A stretch of 64,000 nt of DNA from a virus. A program made the translations under genes and the position numbers. The stretch lies in IMG/VR virus record IMGVR_UViG_3300042987_001940, positions 1 through 64,000 of that record, one strand, 5' to 3'. The notes beneath the pieces were generated by a model, which had not been told where the DNA came from, did not search any database, and saw only the letters and a list, made by a program, of their open reading frames with translations. This document shows positions 50,415-59,552 of the stretch, in pieces; the stretch's first letter is position 1, and each line of letters starts with the position of its first letter.

Positions 50415-50762
50415 TTATCCTATAAGAGCAGTTGCATAGTTACAATCTTTTGTTACTTCCATGACCAAAGAACCACCTGTATTGATTGTTACGACAATAC
50501 TTTGAGTATTATTATTTGCAAAACTAAATCCAAAATCATCACAACGCAATTCACCAGCATTGTGAAGCGTAATGATTGGAACTGAATTTCTTGTAATAGT
50601 AATATTACCGTTTGTTGACCAATTTAATTTTCTGATATTGGCATAATTAACGGTTTCATTAGCATTAGCTGAAAGATTAGCCAAGAAAATCGTTGTTGTT
50701 CCAGGATTAACGATATTAATAATCGAAGGTGTTCTAACTGAGTTTATAATTTCGAATGACAT
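50415..50762 (-). CDS. Small hypothetical in prohead gene cluster
   Basis: 115 residues, Asn/Thr/Ile-rich, almost all beta by composition: MSFEIINSVRTPSIINIVNP, NVRKLNWSTNG-like motif (NIRKLNWSTNGNITITRNS), then VVVTINTGGSLVMEVT-like end. It sits between core and protease genes. Similar short proteins appear in marine T4-like phages and may decorate the virion. Function unknown. Confidence 0.65.
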   Translation of the reverse strand: MSFEIINSVRTPSIINIVNPGTTTIFLANLSANANETVNYANIRKLNWSTNGNITITRNSVPIITLHNAGELRCDDFGFSFANNNTQSIVVTINTGGSLVMEVTKDCNYATALIG

Positions 50763-50763
50763 T

Positions 50764-51198
50764 TTATCTTATTCCCATTGATTGACGCCTACGCATTGAC
50801 ATGGTTCTTCTCATCAATGAACGGCGAAGTTTACCTTTTCTAGTTGTTCTCCAAGAACGTTTGAGCAATCTTGCTTTATGCAATCTATCAACTGCTGATA
50901 TTCGTCTTATCGAAGAACCTTGTATTCTATATCCTTTTATATTACTTCTTTTTCTGTTTCTTTGAATAACAATTTGACCCTTAGCATTTCTTCTAATTCT
51001 TCTTCTAATTCTTGTGATTCTTCCCATCTTCACTATATTTGGATTTCGTTTAACTGCTTCGTCCAAATTATATGTCATGTCAACAATATCTTTTTTTAAT
51101 TCAATCAACTTCTCAACAATTTTAAGTTCCAACTTTTCAAATAATTTTTGCTTTGCTTCATCAAGTTTATTTTCTGTTATTAATTTTAAAAAGTTCAT
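50764..51198 (-). CDS. Prohead core-like basic protein (gp68-like position)
   Basis: 144 residues. The N-terminus MNFLKLITENKLDEAKQKLFEK resembles prohead core proteins and contains a possible gp21 site (LITE). The C-terminal 90 residues are extremely basic, with runs such as ITRIRRRIRR and MRRTMSMRRRQSM, suited to binding DNA in the head. Position between gp67 and gp21 matches T4 gene 68. Homology to gp68 is inferred from place and composition. Confidence 0.65.
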   Translation of the reverse strand: MNFLKLITENKLDEAKQKLFEKLELKIVEKLIELKKDIVDMTYNLDEAVKRNPNIVKMGRITRIRRRIRRNAKGQIVIQRNRKRSNIKGYRIQGSSIRRISAVDRLHKARLLKRSWRTTRKGKLRRSLMRRTMSMRRRQSMGIR

Positions 51199-51836
51199 TT
51201 GACATGTTTAAAAGCAAAATCGGCAGCTTTCATTAAATGTTGTGGAGATTTGTGCACCATATCTGAAAATTTCTTTTTATTTTCATCATTCAGTGCTTTG
51301 TGAACTTGAGTAATAGCCGAAGCCGTAAAATGGTCAACTTTTCTCGTTTCTCCTGATGCAAATTTAACTCTTTGTGCTGACTTGTTATCGACAATTTTAT
51401 GTAATTGGTCCATCACAGATTCTTCAATCGGCTCAATTTCTTCTGCTTGTATAACACCCGCTGAACCTTTTAAACCATAAGGAACAGAAAAATGTTTATC
51501 TAATTGTTTATTGTAATATAAAGCAACTCTCATCTCATTTGGATAAAGTCTAATTGCTGTTCTTTTCAACAATAAAACATAAGGCGGGTCAGGTTCAGCA
51601 TTAGCCAAAACTTCAGTGATAGGATAACTTTGATTGAAATTTGACATATTAGGAGAAGTAGCCGTTGTTGCCATAGTATTTGCTACATTAGCATTAATAG
51701 ATGGCTTTTCACCAACTTTAAATCTATGGGCTCTAGCTTTTCTTCCCGATGGTTCAATTTTAAAATCAGATGTTGTTATATCAACAACTTTTTCTTCTAA
51801 TTTATTTGAATTTTTAAATTCTTTTAATAGTTTCAT
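51195..51836 (-). CDS. Prohead-region hypothetical protein
   Basis: 213 residues. Two parts: an N-terminal segment (DFKIEPSGRKARAHRFKVGEKP, then AEPDPPYVLLLKRTAIRLYPNEMRVALYYN) and a C-terminal helical part (KFASGETRKVDHFTASAITQVHKAL, HLMKAADFAFKHVK). The first resembles conserved proteins in the gp20-gp21 interval of marine phages. Likely a minor head or core protein. Overlaps both neighbours. Confidence 0.65.
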   Translation of the reverse strand: MKLLKEFKNSNKLEEKVVDITTSDFKIEPSGRKARAHRFKVGEKPSINANVANTMATTATSPNMSNFNQSYPITEVLANAEPDPPYVLLLKRTAIRLYPNEMRVALYYNKQLDKHFSVPYGLKGSAGVIQAEEIEPIEESVMDQLHKIVDNKSAQRVKFASGETRKVDHFTASAITQVHKALNDENKKKFSDMVHKSPQHLMKAADFAFKHVK

Positions 51837-52039
51837 TATTGTTCTGTATCTGATTCCGTTTCAACTTCGTTAGTATTTTCCAATTCTTGTTCATTATGAT
51901 TGAACATTGTTTTTGCTAATTCTTCTTTCTGTGCATCTAATGCTTCAAATGCTTTTGCAGAAAGAATATCATTTATATTTTCTTTAGCATCGTTTGCATT
52001 TCCTGCTGCAACATTATTTAAAAATTGACCAATATCCAT
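51836..52039 (-). CDS. 67: Prohead core protein, gp67-like
   Basis: 67 residues, with a helical N-terminus and an acidic C-terminal tail (NTNEVETESDTEQ), as in T4 gp67 (Pip). AKENINDILSAKAFEALDAQKEELAKTMFN corresponds to the conserved core helix. Location directly after portal gp20 is as in T4. It would form part of the degradable prohead core. Confidence 0.75.
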   Translation of the reverse strand: MDIGQFLNNVAAGNANDAKENINDILSAKAFEALDAQKEELAKTMFNHNEQELENTNEVETESDTEQ

Positions 52040-52050
52040 ATTATCTCCAA

Positions 52051-53718
52051 TTATTTTCTATTTAGTCTGTTAGAGTAGTTAATTACTTGTGCATCTAACT
52101 GTGGCGTTTTTGTTTCTTGTGAATCACTATCATCTTGAGTATTATCTTCTGGTGGATATTGTTGTTGCATTTGTTGATTTTCTTGTTGCTGTTGAAGCAT
52201 CATTTGAGTTGGTCCACCAATACCTTGTTTTTCTTCTTCTTCGTTTTCTTTTTGCATCTGTTCTATTTCTTCTGTTGAGAATCTTAGAACATTTCTTTTA
52301 ACCCAATTTGCAGAATAGAATCTTCCAATATATGGGTCAACTACATTTAGTGTTGAGATTCTTTCGCGTAATAATTCAGTATCTCTTAATTCTGTAAAGT
52401 GATTATCACGAATATAATCATAGTAAATACTTTCTTTAAATTCATCCCATTCTTCTGAGGTGCAAATACCTTTCAATACGAGTTGTATTCGTAATGCATT
52501 GTCGAAAATTTGTGAGAATTTATTACGCAATCTCATAATGAATTTGGTAAATTTAACTTCATCACGGGTAACTTCGGCAGTTCTACCAACACCAATCATA
52601 CCACCTTGTTGTTGTTCCAAACGTGAAATTGGAACGTTCAATGAATTTAAAAGTTTTTGACGGAAATATTTGACATCTTCCATTTCACCAAGATTTTGAC
52701 CTGCGGGTAAAGTAGTAATTTCAGTTCCTTTACCACCTTCACGACGAGGCAACCAAAAATCCTCAAGCATTGACATATGTTTACGGTCATCGCGTAATTC
52801 ACCAGTATTTGCATCATAAACCATTTTATTTTTATACTTAATCATGATATCACGCAAGTATTGTTCAGCTTTACCTTTTGGTAAATTACCTACGTCAATA
52901 TAAAATATACGACGTTCTGGTGCGCGTGATAAACGGTAAATAACAACAGCATCTTCAATCATACGAAGTTGATTGAGTGGCTTAATTGCTTTATGAAGAT
53001 ATGAAATTACAAAAGTGTTTTTAGCGTCCATCAATCCTGAATTGACATTGATGATGGATTCTGGTGCAATTCTTAAACCAGCATTGATATTACTGGTATA
53101 TGTTTGTGTTGGTTGACCCTTATCATTGTAAACATAGTATTCTGCCATCGATTCAATAATATTAGCGCCAGTTTTAGGGTCGCGCATTTTCTTTATTTCA
53201 CGAACTTTACGAATCTTTCTTGGGTCAATAAAACGAAGTTCTTGAATTCCTAATTTTGGATTTGATTCATCAACAAGAACATGATAATAAATTCGTCCAT
53301 CAATATACCAACGTTTGAAAAGGTCATCTGCCAAATTACTGAAATTCAGCATTTTTAGAATGTTTTCAAATTCTTCTAATATTTTCTTTTTAATTGATTC
53401 TGGTTGTTTTAGTTTGTCAAGAACTAGATTTACTGTTCGACCAGTATCATCGTGAGAAATAGCTTCATTAACGATATCATCAATAGCCATTTCCAATTCT
53501 GGGTGATTAGCCATTTCACGATATCGTGTAATGAGTTCTATTTCATTTCTAACTGCACCTTCAAGGTCAACATATGTTCCATAATACGCATTTTGAGTAA
53601 TGGTAACAGCACCATCATCAATCGTGCTTGTTGGAGGAACAAAAGACCTTTGGTCAGGGTTTTGAACCTGAGTTACGTCTGGTTTTCCGAGCGTGAAGCC
53701 GAAAAGTTTAATTGCCAT
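52051..53718 (-). CDS. 20: Portal vertex protein, T4 gp20
   Basis: 555 residues (T4: 524). FINVNSGLMDAKNTFVISYLHKAIKPLNQLRMIEDAVVIYR-type stretch, RAPERRIFYIDVGNLPKGKAEQYLRD and NVPISRLEQQQGG are classic portal signatures. It forms the dodecameric DNA gateway at the capsid vertex. The C-terminus is Gln-rich (about 500-530). A UUCG terminator separates it from the tail tube gene. Confidence 0.97.
   Translation of the reverse strand: MAIKLFGFTLGKPDVTQVQNPDQRSFVPPTSTIDDGAVTITQNAYYGTYVDLEGAVRNEIELITRYREMANHPELEMAIDDIVNEAISHDDTGRTVNLVLDKLKQPESIKKKILEEFENILKMLNFSNLADDLFKRWYIDGRIYYHVLVDESNPKLGIQELRFIDPRKIRKVREIKKMRDPKTGANIIESMAEYYVYNDKGQPTQTYTSNINAGLRIAPESIINVNSGLMDAKNTFVISYLHKAIKPLNQLRMIEDAVVIYRLSRAPERRIFYIDVGNLPKGKAEQYLRDIMIKYKNKMVYDANTGELRDDRKHMSMLEDFWLPRREGGKGTEITTLPAGQNLGEMEDVKYFRQKLLNSLNVPISRLEQQQGGMIGVGRTAEVTRDEVKFTKFIMRLRNKFSQIFDNALRIQLVLKGICTSEEWDEFKESIYYDYIRDNHFTELRDTELLRERISTLNVVDPYIGRFYSANWVKRNVLRFSTEEIEQMQKENEEEEKQGIGGPTQMMLQQQQENQQMQQQYPPEDNTQDDSDSQETKTPQLDAQVINYSNRLNRK
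52058..52065 (-). promoter_or_regulatory. Candidate late promoter (CTAAATAG) before gp67
   Basis: TAAATA-core site inside the last codons of gp20, about 19 bases upstream of the gp67 ATG. It shares the longer block ACTAAATAG with sites before gp13 and gp18. Confidence 0.4.
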
Positions 53719-53734
53719 TAATAAATCATCCTAT

Positions 53735-53768
53735 AAAAAATTTTGAAAGAGGACCGAAGTCCCCTTTC
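53735..53768 (-). terminator. Rho-independent terminator with UUCG loop after gp19
   Basis: Minus strand 10-bp stem GAAAGGGGAC/GTCCTCTTTC closed by a C(UUCG)G tetraloop, then AAAATTTTTT. It starts right after the gp19 stop. Confidence 0.9.
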
Positions 53769-54314
53769 TTAGACCACACCATCTGCTACCGATTCCCACC
53801 ATTGGTAAGATAGGCTAACAGAAAATTCTTCAATTGTATCATTTGAACCCCAATCAACATCAATTGGAGTAATGTCTGTTGGGAATAAACCAACAAATTT
53901 ATATTTTTTCAAAGTGTTACCATTTTTACCAAATTGAGTAACATCACCGTCAACTGTGTAACCCAAAGGTGCTAATGCTGCTGGATTACGAACATTAAGA
54001 TTATGACTATTGATACCGTTCATCCAACGCTCAAAAGCATTGCGGATAACGAAATCTTCATCGTTGATTATTGTTACTGTCCAATCGGCAAAAGTTCTAT
54101 TGCCAACAAACTTTAGTTCACGACCAAAATACTGCACAGGAACTACTCCAAGAGTAGAACCTGGCAATTGTGCTGTCTTACACATGAATGTAAATTTAGT
54201 TTGAGCATTTCCTGGTGCTGAGAACGCAGGGAAAGGCAGAGAAACTTCAAATAAATTGGGACGTGCACCGTCTCCAGTTAATTGACTTCTAAACTCGTTT
54301 ACTGAAAATGCCAT
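53769..54314 (-). CDS. 19: Tail tube protein, T4 gp19
   Basis: 181 residues (T4: 163). FTFMCKTAQLPGSTLGVVPVQYFGRELKFVGNRTFADWTVTIIND and FERWMNGINSHN are typical of T4-like tube monomers. It stacks as hexamers inside the sheath. A terminator follows, consistent with high abundance. Confidence 0.96.
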   Translation of the reverse strand: MAFSVNEFRSQLTGDGARPNLFEVSLPFPAFSAPGNAQTKFTFMCKTAQLPGSTLGVVPVQYFGRELKFVGNRTFADWTVTIINDEDFVIRNAFERWMNGINSHNLNVRNPAALAPLGYTVDGDVTQFGKNGNTLKKYKFVGLFPTDITPIDVDWGSNDTIEEFSVSLSYQWWESVADGVV

Positions 54315-54335
54315 TGAATATTCTCCTGTTTTCTC

Positions 54336-54343
54336 TATTTATT
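54336..54343 (-). promoter_or_regulatory. Candidate late promoter (AATAAATA) before gp19
   Basis: One mismatch to TATAAATA, overlapping the gp18 stop and 22 bases upstream of gp19. Confidence 0.45.
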
Positions 54344-56024
54344 AAAATTTCCCAACAACTTCATCGAAACTTACACCTGTGCGAACTGCAACGAAGTTAA
54401 GTTGGATAAAGTTAATTGAACGAGCAGGTTTAATGTAAATATCGCCAACAAATTCATTGCGGTCAATTACTTCACCAGTATTGTTTGTCTCATCACAAAC
54501 AACACGATAATCAGTAATTCCACGACGACCTTGAACATCGCGCAAGAATGGTTCAACTAATGATACAAACTGCGCTCTTGTAAATTGGTCATTGAATTCA
54601 AACAATGAGTAACGTGCAGCACGTGCAATTGCTTTTTCAAGAACAATAAACAAACGACGAACATTGATACGGTCAAATGCACTAGGTTTAGATTGCATTG
54701 TTTTATCACCGAACAATATAGTTCCTTCGCCTGGGAAAGCAACAACAGGATTAATACCTTTTACATACAAATCATCACGATTTGTTTTTGTTGGATTATA
54801 TGCCAATTTAATTACATTTTTGATAATACCGCGATTTAATCCACCTGGTGAATACCATGGGTCACGTTCCAAATCTGTTCTTGCACATAGACCTGCTATA
54901 TCACCATTTAGTGGAACCCAACGATAAACATCGTTATATTTGTCATATTGATATTTCCAATTACTATCCAATACTGCGTATGATGAACTTGTTAGTGTAT
55001 CACGATATGCTCTTGTATCGGTAACTTCTGAGCCACCATTATCAACAACGTCAGCTTTTTCTGGAGATAAGAACACAACGCAATCTTTACGTGTTTCACA
55101 CATTGAAATCAAACTATCTGCAACTGTTTGATTTGCTGGTCCAGAAACAACTAATGAAATGTCAACTGATTCTGCGGGGTCAAACGAATCATAAGAAGTT
55201 ACTACGTTTGCTGTGGATACTGTTCCATCTGCACCAGCACTTAAAGATACAGTAACATTTGCAGTCAATAGCTTAAATGTATTTGCTGTAGCTGCTGAAC
55301 CCCATGCGATATTTCCTGAAACTGTTTCCGGATGTGACATCCAATTTATGTATTTTGATTTAGATGCAATAACGTTTTTGTAATAATTACTGTTTCCAGA
55401 ATCATCTTTTGCATCAGATGCTTTTGAAACAAACCCAAATTTTTCAAGGACAGTATTTCTGGTACCAGTAAATAAACCATCTTCATCAATAACAACGATG
55501 TGAATTTCATCATTTGCACCACCTTTATTTGATACATAGGTTGATGTTCCTGGTGCTGAAGTGAAAGATGTTGAAAAAGACCAATTACCGTAAGTATTTG
55601 CATCTGCTACTGAAACTTTTAATGAGTTACCAATAGCACCAGGATAACGAGCAGCAAATGTTCCATATGTATTTGCACCACCACTAAAATTTTCTGCCCA
55701 ATCATTATCATTTTTTATTAAGACATTTGGTGCACCGTTTGCTGTTGCAGTAAAAGTTGAAGCTATATTAACTGAACGAACTACTTTAAGATTATTTGTA
55801 TATGATAGGAAGTTTGCTGCTGAAAACCAATATTCATAATTTGTTGAATCTGGTTTTCCAAACGTAGAAGCTAACAAAACTTCGTCTGAAATGGTAGTAA
55901 TTTGTTCCGCTGGTCCCCAAACAAATGGACCAGCAAATGCGCCAATAGATGTGGCAACTGAAGGGACTACTGTAGTCAGGTCAATTTCTGATACATTTAC
56001 CCCAGGTGATAACTGAAATGCCAT
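54342..56024 (-). CDS. 18: Tail sheath protein, T4 gp18
   Basis: 560 residues (T4: 659). LSPGVNVSEIDLTTVVPSVATSIGAFAGPFVWGP at the N-terminus and VNPVVAFPGEGTILFGDKT, RRLFIVLEKAIARAARYSLFEFND and VVCDETNNT near the C-terminus are sheath signatures. Shortened central (variable) domain compared with T4. Contractile sheath subunit. Ribosome site AAGGAG. Confidence 0.97.
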   Translation of the reverse strand: MAFQLSPGVNVSEIDLTTVVPSVATSIGAFAGPFVWGPAEQITTISDEVLLASTFGKPDSTNYEYWFSAANFLSYTNNLKVVRSVNIASTFTATANGAPNVLIKNDNDWAENFSGGANTYGTFAARYPGAIGNSLKVSVADANTYGNWSFSTSFTSAPGTSTYVSNKGGANDEIHIVVIDEDGLFTGTRNTVLEKFGFVSKASDAKDDSGNSNYYKNVIASKSKYINWMSHPETVSGNIAWGSAATANTFKLLTANVTVSLSAGADGTVSTANVVTSYDSFDPAESVDISLVVSGPANQTVADSLISMCETRKDCVVFLSPEKADVVDNGGSEVTDTRAYRDTLTSSSYAVLDSNWKYQYDKYNDVYRWVPLNGDIAGLCARTDLERDPWYSPGGLNRGIIKNVIKLAYNPTKTNRDDLYVKGINPVVAFPGEGTILFGDKTMQSKPSAFDRINVRRLFIVLEKAIARAARYSLFEFNDQFTRAQFVSLVEPFLRDVQGRRGITDYRVVCDETNNTGEVIDRNEFVGDIYIKPARSINFIQLNFVAVRTGVSFDEVVGKF

Positions 56025-56065
56025 GGATTTCTCCTTATTATTATAGGATTCATTTGAATTATTAT

Positions 56066-56073
56066 CTATTTAG
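56066..56073 (-). promoter_or_regulatory. Candidate late promoter (CTAAATAG) before gp18
   Basis: TAAATA-core site between gp17 and gp18, 42 bases before the gp18 start; identical to the sites before gp13 and gp67. Confidence 0.5.
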
Positions 56074-56077
56074 TTTT

Positions 56078-57712
56078 TTAGAAAGTTGAAGAATTTGTAT
56101 AGCCACGCTCAGTCCAAATATCATTATTCTGTGAATCAACAGTTACTTCTTCTTTAAGACCATCATCAACAATACCCACGGGCATCAAATTTTCTTCATT
56201 CCATGTTTCTTGCTCTTGCACAAGCAATTTTCGTATGTCCATATTTGTAGAATCACGGAAATATGTCTGTGCTGATAACCACGAAAATAGAACTAACCCC
56301 ATCACTAAATCATCATTATTACCTTCTTCGGCTGCATATGAATCACGAACCCTTGCAAAAGTGTTCATTTCAGCAATAGTATCAAAATCATTAATAATCA
56401 ATTTATCATTTTCAACTAATGTTTTTAAGTTAGCACAACCAATTTTTTTAACTGACTTAGTTGTTCTGACACCAAATTTTGCTGCTTTTTTGAAACCACC
56501 AGAAATTGTTTGCCCTTTGACACGATTCATCTCAATCTTAAATACGTTTTCATACTCCAAATCAAAATGGAGAATATCTACAACTTGTTGACCGACATTA
56601 TTGATTTCGACCAGCGCGAATGCATGATTGTATTTTACGCATATTGAGTAAATAATCGTTGGAAAAATCATCAATGCGACTTTATTGCTGCGATATTTTG
56701 CAACCTGTCGATACGGTAATTGTGTAACATCAATAACATTAACAGTTGAATAATCGTGTCCAACACCCTCTGAACAATCAACAGATGCAACATAACTATG
56801 CCCTTTGATTGGTTCTTCATAGACATCAAAACCTTCAACAGAAGATATTGGATTATGGAATGCTAATGCACGAAGTTTTGCACCCGAGATAAGTGTTGCA
56901 GATGAACCAATAAATTCTGTTTCAAACTCGACACGGAACTGTTCTTCACTTGTGTTACGAATCGTTTCTTCTTTCCATTTCTCATCACGACCAGGAACCA
57001 TTGACCAATGAACTTCAATAGGTACATATGTTGAGCGTTTTTCGATAGCGTCAGTCCACATTTTATAAAACTGATTCAATCCATTTGGTGTTGAAACAAT
57101 GATAACCTTTGATGTTTTACCAGATGATATAACTGGATATGTTGATTGAAAAAAGTCAGCAGCAATATTTTGTGGAACGAATGCAAACTCATCCATAAAT
57201 ATCAGATTATAAGTTCCTCCACGAACACCTGCTGCTGATGTTGAATAAGCAAATACTTTTGAACCATTTTCAAGTTCAATATTACCTTTGTTCCATGTTA
57301 TGATACCTTGTTGCAGCCATAATGGTAAATATTCATATGCTTTTTGAAGTCTGCTCAATATCTCACGTGCAAGTGAACCTTTATTGGCAAGAATGGCTAT
57401 TGAGTATTCTTCAATGAATAATGCACACCATAACATATAGCCAACTGTTGTAGTTGTTTTACCAACTTGGCGTGGCATTTTTGATATACAGAAACGATTT
57501 GCATGGAAATCTTGAACCATTTTTTCTTGAAATGGCCACATATCAAAAGGCACAAGACCCAAGTCAACATTGACAATCTTTACATATGTCTTAATAAAAT
57601 AAACTGGGTCTAAAGAACATTTGATGAATTCTTTGGTCTGTTCTTCGGTAAATGATAACTCAACACCTGCGCGTTTTAACCGCGCATTCCCCATGTAACC
57701 ATCAATTTCCAT
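56078..57712 (-). CDS. 17: Terminase large subunit, T4 gp17
   Basis: 544 residues (T4: 610). Walker A MPRQVGKTTT (79-88), Walker B NLIFMDEFAF with catalytic Glu (Asp174-Glu175), then KVIIVSTPNGLNQFYKMW coupling motif. The nuclease domain begins VASVDCSEGVGHDYSTVNV. Packages and cuts DNA at the portal. No intein or split is seen. It follows a Dps gene instead of following gp16 directly. Confidence 0.97.
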   Translation of the reverse strand: MEIDGYMGNARLKRAGVELSFTEEQTKEFIKCSLDPVYFIKTYVKIVNVDLGLVPFDMWPFQEKMVQDFHANRFCISKMPRQVGKTTTTVGYMLWCALFIEEYSIAILANKGSLAREILSRLQKAYEYLPLWLQQGIITWNKGNIELENGSKVFAYSTSAAGVRGGTYNLIFMDEFAFVPQNIAADFFQSTYPVISSGKTSKVIIVSTPNGLNQFYKMWTDAIEKRSTYVPIEVHWSMVPGRDEKWKEETIRNTSEEQFRVEFETEFIGSSATLISGAKLRALAFHNPISSVEGFDVYEEPIKGHSYVASVDCSEGVGHDYSTVNVIDVTQLPYRQVAKYRSNKVALMIFPTIIYSICVKYNHAFALVEINNVGQQVVDILHFDLEYENVFKIEMNRVKGQTISGGFKKAAKFGVRTTKSVKKIGCANLKTLVENDKLIINDFDTIAEMNTFARVRDSYAAEEGNNDDLVMGLVLFSWLSAQTYFRDSTNMDIRKLLVQEQETWNEENLMPVGIVDDGLKEEVTVDSQNNDIWTERGYTNSSTF

Positions 57713-57714
57713 TA

Positions 57715-58152
57715 TTACTCTTTTATAATACTACGAAGCATCCATGCTTGTTTTTGATGAGCACCTAAAAGGTCTTGAAGAAAATTTGAAACTGCTGGTT
57801 CATCAGCATTTTCAGCAGCAACAATACCAGCACGAAGATGAATAATAAATGTATCATTATCTTGTTTTAAATTTCTCATCATTGTCAATGCATTTGGAAC
57901 ATTCAATTCTTCTTGAACGTCTGAAAGTTCTGAAAATCTTGTAAATGAACCCGGTGCATATGAATCTAACATTCTAATATGTTCAGCGATTAAATCTGTT
58001 TGTGCCCATACAGCACTATAAAATGTATTTAAAAAATCATGAAATTGTGGAAAATTAGAACCCTCAATGTTCCAATGATAATTGTGTGATTTCAAATATA
58101 GACCAAAATTTGTTGCTAAAATAACTTTCATCTGTTGAATTAATGTTTCCAT
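57715..58152 (-). CDS. dps: Dps-like ferritin-fold protein between the terminase subunits
   Basis: 145 residues. The Dps ferroxidase signature is complete and correctly spaced: His26 (YHWN), His38 (QFHDF), Asp53 and Glu57 (TDLIAEHI), giving spacings 12, 15 and 4 as in E. coli Dps. It lacks the Lys-rich DNA-binding tail of E. coli Dps. Family members form 12-mers that oxidise and store iron and protect DNA from peroxide. It abuts gp16 and gp17 within two bases, so it is co-expressed with terminase. Confidence 0.93.
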   Translation of the reverse strand: METLIQQMKVILATNFGLYLKSHNYHWNIEGSNFPQFHDFLNTFYSAVWAQTDLIAEHIRMLDSYAPGSFTRFSELSDVQEELNVPNALTMMRNLKQDNDTFIIHLRAGIVAAENADEPAVSNFLQDLLGAHQKQAWMLRSIIKE

Positions 58153-58560
58153 TTATTTACTCTCTCTTATTTGTTTTAACAATTCGGCTGTTGAACCAAT
58201 AAAAACTGCTTTATCTACATTAATATTTTTTGTGGATTCACTTTTTGGTTCAAGACTTTTTTTCGTTTTTTGCAATTCAAGCAAATCTTTATTCATGTCT
58301 GAAACAGTTTTTAAAAAATTAGCAGCTACTTCATATGCTCTTGGGTGTTCAGACTCTTTAGCAACTTTTAAAATATCATCAAGTGCAGTATTGCTTTTTT
58401 CAATTATTGCTTTAATATTTGTTCTGGCAAAATTAGTATCATCTTCAATAACACTTGACGACACTTCTATTGGCAAATTTTTTTCATCATCAATAATTTC
58501 TGATTCTGATATAGGTTCAACATCTAATATATCAGATAAATTGTCATTTAATTTACTCAT
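58153..58560 (-). CDS. 16: Terminase small subunit, T4 gp16
   Basis: 135 residues (T4: 164). DDILKVAKESEHPRAYEVAANFLKTVSDMNKDLLELQKTKKSL is the conserved central helical hairpin of gp16. An acidic N-terminus and short C-terminus flank it. It recognises DNA and regulates gp17. The start overlaps gp15 by ATGA. Confidence 0.92.
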   Translation of the reverse strand: MSKLNDNLSDILDVEPISESEIIDDEKNLPIEVSSSVIEDDTNFARTNIKAIIEKSNTALDDILKVAKESEHPRAYEVAANFLKTVSDMNKDLLELQKTKKSLEPKSESTKNINVDKAVFIGSTAELLKQIRESK

Positions 58561-59552
58561 GTTAATGTATTTGGATACTCTGTTATATTTTCTGAAAAAC
58601 CATATTCATCGTCAGGTAATGAATTTGATGGGTCTGGTGTTGTAACAATCGCAACAGATTTTACGGGTGATACATCTAAAGACGTAACTGTATATTTTGA
58701 GTTTGTTGCATCACCTGTAATTATGTCACCTACAGCTAATAATTTGTTCAAATCTTCGGCAATTAAAATACCCAAATTATTATTACTAAAATAATATAAT
58801 GACCCGGTTACATTCCTATCATCAACGCGAATTGTTTCTGATTGAGCAAATGTTCCATTTCCATTTGCATAATCGACAAAAACTTTTTGTAATGTTTTTG
58901 TTTGCGTATCAATATATAAATTTGTATTTGCTTGAGTAATAATATCAGCATCGACAACAGCGGGCCAAATATATCCTTTGACTGTAAAATCTAAATTCCA
59001 AATAATCAGTCGGGTATTCATAAAATCACCCTCATATTCAATCTGACTATTTACTGAATTTAAAATTATGGGTAAATCATATTTTTGGTCCATTGTCGGT
59101 ATAAAATCAACCGTCACATTAAAATCTGGTGTGAAAAATGGTAATATTTGTTCTAAAATTTGTGTGCCATCTTCAGTATTTCTAACATAAATCGAAAGCG
59201 AAAAATCAAAATTATATGGTGTTGGAACGTATTGTTTTTTAAAAGTGTTCGATGAAATCGCAAAATTTTGCATCGTTGATTGCTGTTTTCTGTTTGGGTC
59301 ATATGCCAACGATGTCAATTCAAATGATATTCTGGGAACTGTTGTTGCAACTGATTTAGTTAATGTTGGGTCTGAAGTAATTCTTGTTAACCATTTTTCT
59401 TTTGCACCATATGCCAAAGGAACTTTAAATTTTTCTTTAGCAGTTAATCCATCATTAGTATATCTTACCAAATAGATATCATTAAAAATTGTTCCAAATG
59501 CAACAACAACTTTTCTAATCGTTCTATTATAAAAATGCGTTTTTTTTAACAT
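58557..59552 (-). CDS. 15: Proximal tail sheath stabiliser, T4 gp15
   Basis: 331 residues (T4: 272). HFYNRTIRKVVVAFGTIFNDIYLVRY, VPLAYGAKEKWLTRI and PRISFELTSLAYDPNRKQ are typical of gp15, which forms the hexameric terminator ring connecting tail to neck. The longer C-terminus compared with T4 includes an extra beta-rich segment (GSLYYFSNNNLGILIAEDLNKLL) that resembles a small inserted domain. Confidence 0.95.
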   Translation of the reverse strand: MLKKTHFYNRTIRKVVVAFGTIFNDIYLVRYTNDGLTAKEKFKVPLAYGAKEKWLTRITSDPTLTKSVATTVPRISFELTSLAYDPNRKQQSTMQNFAISSNTFKKQYVPTPYNFDFSLSIYVRNTEDGTQILEQILPFFTPDFNVTVDFIPTMDQKYDLPIILNSVNSQIEYEGDFMNTRLIIWNLDFTVKGYIWPAVVDADIITQANTNLYIDTQTKTLQKVFVDYANGNGTFAQSETIRVDDRNVTGSLYYFSNNNLGILIAEDLNKLLAVGDIITGDATNSKYTVTSLDVSPVKSVAIVTTPDPSNSLPDDEYGFSENITEYPNTLT

